Shown here piece after piece: positions 62,102 to 64,000 of a stretch of 64,000 bases of DNA. Below the pieces are notes generated by a model, which was not told the DNA's origin, made no database searches, and worked only from the letters and a program-made list of their open reading frames with translations. The stretch is from CALAGB01 sp963789565 (GTDB lineage: Bacteria; Chloroflexota; Chloroflexia; Thermomicrobiales; Thermomicrobiaceae). Position 1 is the stretch's first letter, and the number at the start of each line of letters is the position of its first letter. A program made the translations under genes and the position numbers. The stretch is from assembly GCA_963789565.1 (NCBI GenBank), contig CAWBKX010000002.1:2356001-2420000 (forward strand). Direction: 5' to 3'.

Positions 62102-62599
62102 TCAACCCCACTTGTCGCCCGGCTCGACATCCGGGATACCCTGGTCCCAGTCGATGATCCGGCGCGAAAGGCCGGACGACCAGACGATGTTCGCCCGGAC
62201 CGGGCCATGCTCCCCCAGTCTATCGGTCAAATCTTCCAGATGCGCCGTCGACGAGACTACCGGTTTCAGCACGATGCAGTACGCGCCGCCCACCTTGAGC
62301 ACTTCGAGGATCGCAGGGTAGTCGTTCGGGCGGGCCAGCTTCAACATGCATGTATTGTGATCGCAGCGCATCTCGATCAAGGCCATGATCGGCAGCCCGA
62401 TCCGCGCCGGGTCCACCTCGGCAAGATAGCCGGTGATGATGCCCGACTCCTCGAGCCGCCGCACACGCTCCGCCACCGAGGGGGACGAGAGCCCGAATCG
62501 CCTCGACAGCTCGTTATAGGAGAGCCGACCGTCGGCTTACAACTCCCGCAGAATGGCCCAGTCGAGTGAGTCGAGCGATTTTGCTGATCGTGAAGTCAT
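62102..62599 (-). pseudogene. Lrp/AsnC-family regulator with a nonsense codon at position 21
   Basis: From the ATG at 62599 the frame reads LDSLDWAILREL, then TAA (62537-62539), and continues in the same frame as ADGRLSYNELSRRFGLSSPSV (helix-turn-helix) and a RAM effector domain (GYLAEVDPARIGLPIMALIE). A sense codon such as CAA at that place would give a normal AsnC protein of 165 aa. The stop cuts off the first helix of the DNA-binding part. Restart at the internal GTG 62476 would lack the helix-turn-helix. It is therefore a pseudogene, a readthrough gene or a base error. Confidence 0.75.
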
Positions 62600-62754
62600 C
62601 TGGCGCATCGCCTTTCAATCAGTTCACCAAGATAGCGGTTTCCAAAGCGACGGACATTCAAACAGTGTGCCTACCCGTCTCAGCTGATAGCGACGCTAGA
62701 AAGCTGCCTGTCGTACATTCAGATTCCAATGAACAGAGTTGAAAAGGAACACGC

Positions 62755-63033
62755 ATGCTGGATTTCATCGCCGATCTGCGTTCTCAGCAACACACGGCTA
62801 ACCTGGCCAACAGCGCTCGACCGGATAGTCCGATCGTCGATGAGGATGTGCGTCGCCGCAACGTTGGGTTCAGTCGCGTCGCCGGCAATCGAATGAGCAC
62901 CGCACTGCGACGGTCGGCGTACCGGCTCGATCCGGCACAAGATTGCCCGCCAATACCACGACGAAAGGGGATCAAACAGTCCAACGTCAGTGGCTCTCGC
63001 GGGCTTGAGTCGTGGAGTCTTCCGGACGAGTGA
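62755..63033 (+). CDS. Doubtful hypothetical protein
   Basis: Frame of 92 aa with AAAGGA 7 bases before the ATG. The first half (MLDFIADLRSQQHTANLAN) could be real; the end is rich in Arg, Ser and Pro and looks random. No family recognised. It could be a remnant of a longer gene. Confidence 0.25.
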   Translation: MLDFIADLRSQQHTANLANSARPDSPIVDEDVRRRNVGFSRVAGNRMSTALRRSAYRLDPAQDCPPIPRRKGIKQSNVSGSRGLESWSLPDE

Positions 63034-63280
63034 TACGCGCGTCCGGGTTGGTTTCGTCCAACCCGTGTGGTCGCCGTTGACCGCATCGCTGGATACCTCA
63101 ATCTGTTGTCGGCTGGATCAATCGCATTGAGGCCAACGATGCCGGGTCTCAGGTGATACACAGGCTTTCCGAAAGAGATTGACGTGGCCATCGCATGTAC
63201 GCTCCAGGATGAACCTGCTACCCTCGACGCACCGGCGGGGCGGATCTGGACGAAGCCGGACGTCGAACGAGGAGGCGTAC

Positions 63281-63760
63281 ATGCGAATCGAAGCGAAGCT
63301 GAGTGAGCTCGGATTGGTGTTGCCGGAGGCGGCCAAAGTTCCGCCGACGCTGCATCTCCCCTTTCCCTGGGTGCGCGTGCATGGCAACCGGCTCTTCGTC
63401 TCCGGCCACGGTCCGCAGCTTCCTGACGGCACGATCGCCGGACCATTCGGCAAGGTCGGTGCTGAAGTCAGCGAAGAGCAGGCGTATGAGTCGGCCAAGC
63501 TGGTCGGTCTCGCCATCCTCGGCAGTATCAAACGAGAGATCGGCGACCTCGATCGCGTTACGGCCTGGCTGCGCGTCTTTGGAATGGTGAACTCGGCGCC
63601 GGGCTTCAATCGCCAGCCCGCCGTCATCAATGGCTTCTCTGAATTGATCTTGCAGCTTTGGGGACAGTCCGGACAGCACGCGCGCTCGGCGGTGGGCATG
63701 GCCGGACTGCCGTTCGACATCCCCGTCGAGATCGAAGCCGAGGTCGAAATCGCCATCTAG
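63281..63760 (+). CDS. RidA/YjgF-family protein
   Basis: Trimeric RidA-family protein of 159 aa. Conserved parts are VHGNRLFVSGHGPQLPDG and the ASLELQLWG-like FSELILQLWGQSG, and the end SAVGMAGLPFDIPVEIE. Classical RidA has an Arg that binds the enamine carboxylate; the region corresponding to it reads QHARSAVG, so Arg is present. It deaminates reactive enamines made by PLP enzymes such as threonine dehydratase. The next gene is one of these, which makes a functional link likely. GAGGAGG lies 5 bases before the ATG. Confidence 0.88.
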   Translation: MRIEAKLSELGLVLPEAAKVPPTLHLPFPWVRVHGNRLFVSGHGPQLPDGTIAGPFGKVGAEVSEEQAYESAKLVGLAILGSIKREIGDLDRVTAWLRVFGMVNSAPGFNRQPAVINGFSELILQLWGQSGQHARSAVGMAGLPFDIPVEIEAEVEIAI

Positions 63761-63762
63761 TC

Positions 63763-63787
63763 TGTACGGGCGACGCATGCGTCGCCC
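63763..63787. repeat. Palindromic intergenic repeat, GGGCGACGC family (copy 4)
   Basis: CTGTAC flank, then the perfect 20-base palindrome GGGCGACGCATGCGTCGCCC at 63768-63787, just after the RidA stop. It is in the opposite orientation to copies 2 and 3. Confidence 0.85.
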
Positions 63788-63819
63788 AACTCCATTGCCT
63801 GCATACGAACATGGAAGGA

Positions 63820-64000
63820 ATGATGCCGATGTCAGCAGAGCTTGTCCCGCTCGAGGAGATTCGCGCCGCGCGTGAACGCGTCAAAGACGCGGCACTGCGC
63901 ACTCCGCTGGTCAAGTTGAACTATGAAGATGCTCCTTGCGAGATCTACCTCAAGCTGGAGAATCTGCAGCCAATCGGCTCCTTCAAGTTGCGCGGTGCGG
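63820..64000 (+). CDS. PLP-dependent threonine/serine dehydratase-like enzyme (edge-truncated)
   Basis: First 60 codons of a fold-type II PLP enzyme. LVPLEEIRAARERVKDAAL and RTPLVKL are the usual start of threonine dehydratases, and YLKLENLQPIGSFKLRGA carries the PLP-binding Lys. Starts at 63820, 63823 and 63829 are all possible; GGAAGGA suits the last. The window ends inside the gene. It lies behind a RidA-type gene, whose family removes the reactive enamine product of this enzyme. Confidence 0.85.
   Translation, partial: MMPMSAELVPLEEIRAARERVKDAALRTPLVKLNYEDAPCEIYLKLENLQPIGSFKLRGA

Noticed and set aside
62784..63446. Minus-strand frame of 220 codons before and into the RidA-like gene
   Set aside because: It overlaps the clear RidA start on the other strand and gives an Arg/Ser-rich product without motifs.

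Overview
The window reads as chromosomal DNA of a GC-rich, probably monoderm bacterium, most likely a Chloroflexota member of the Thermomicrobia type. This is inferred from protein character: a sortase next to surface proteins with C-terminal anchors, many Tat or lipoprotein exports, paired FGYPIS/QYFxRxRFE repeats, an LLM-class (F420-type) oxidoreductase, a mycothiol-enzyme-like protein, and no sign of lipopolysaccharide or outer-membrane genes. Reading by eye found no rRNA, tRNA or CRISPR array. Both window edges cut genes (ABC permease at 1, PLP-dependent dehydratase at 64000).

Layout. 1-7.3 kb: end of a NMT1/THI5-type ABC importer, a GNAT, an LLM oxidoreductase/SnoaL pair, an M19 dipeptidase, a LytM-type M23 peptidase and a methyltransferase. 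7.5-13.7 kb: a cell-surface module with two Asn/Thr/Val-rich exported proteins (the second frameshifted), a sortase and small membrane proteins. 13.9-17.7 kb: a redox operon of NuoF-like protein, ferredoxin, Ser/Thr-rich membrane protein, ApbE and a ferric-reductase-like cytochrome, closed by a strong terminator. 17.9-18.6 kb: an AT-richer two-gene island (small membrane protein plus tiny proline-rich protein). 18.9-29.5 kb: a frameshifted secreted protein, hydrolase, DHA2 exporter, TetR with its promoter, MDMPI-like protein, cupin, diguanylate cyclase, UspA, MetY with a CoA-binding protein, and an orphan TacA-like antitoxin.

29.5-36.7 kb: iron uptake by EfeB plus a natural EfeU-EfeO fusion, then a NarL-type two-component system. 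36.7-42.2 kb: aldo/keto reductase, arylsulfotransferase-like, MOSC, DinB and Mrp/ApbC proteins. 42.2-43.5 kb: an IS630-type insertion sequence whose transposase is split at a run of seven A. 43.7-48.3 kb: a Cys-rich secreted repeat protein, an OmpR-type two-component system and a peptide-binding protein. 48.6-56.7 kb: an S9 peptidase, an 80-triplet collagen-like protein, a GH3 protein with two surface repeats and a large secreted protein. 57.2-61.1 kb: a copper operon (CsoR, CopA fused to a cupredoxin, CopZ) behind a promoter with two dyads. 61.3-64 kb: an S51-like peptidase, an AsnC gene with a nonsense codon, a RidA protein and the start of a threonine-dehydratase-like gene.

Recurring non-coding structure includes several palindromic intergenic repeats (core GGGCGACGC-AT-GCGTCGCCC, four copies), a pair of GGGAGCAC/GTGCTCCC hairpins, and a perfect 21-bp-arm hairpin upstream of the OmpR-type regulator. 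Three reading-frame breaks sit at short A runs, so indel error or real slippage must be separated before calling these genes dead.
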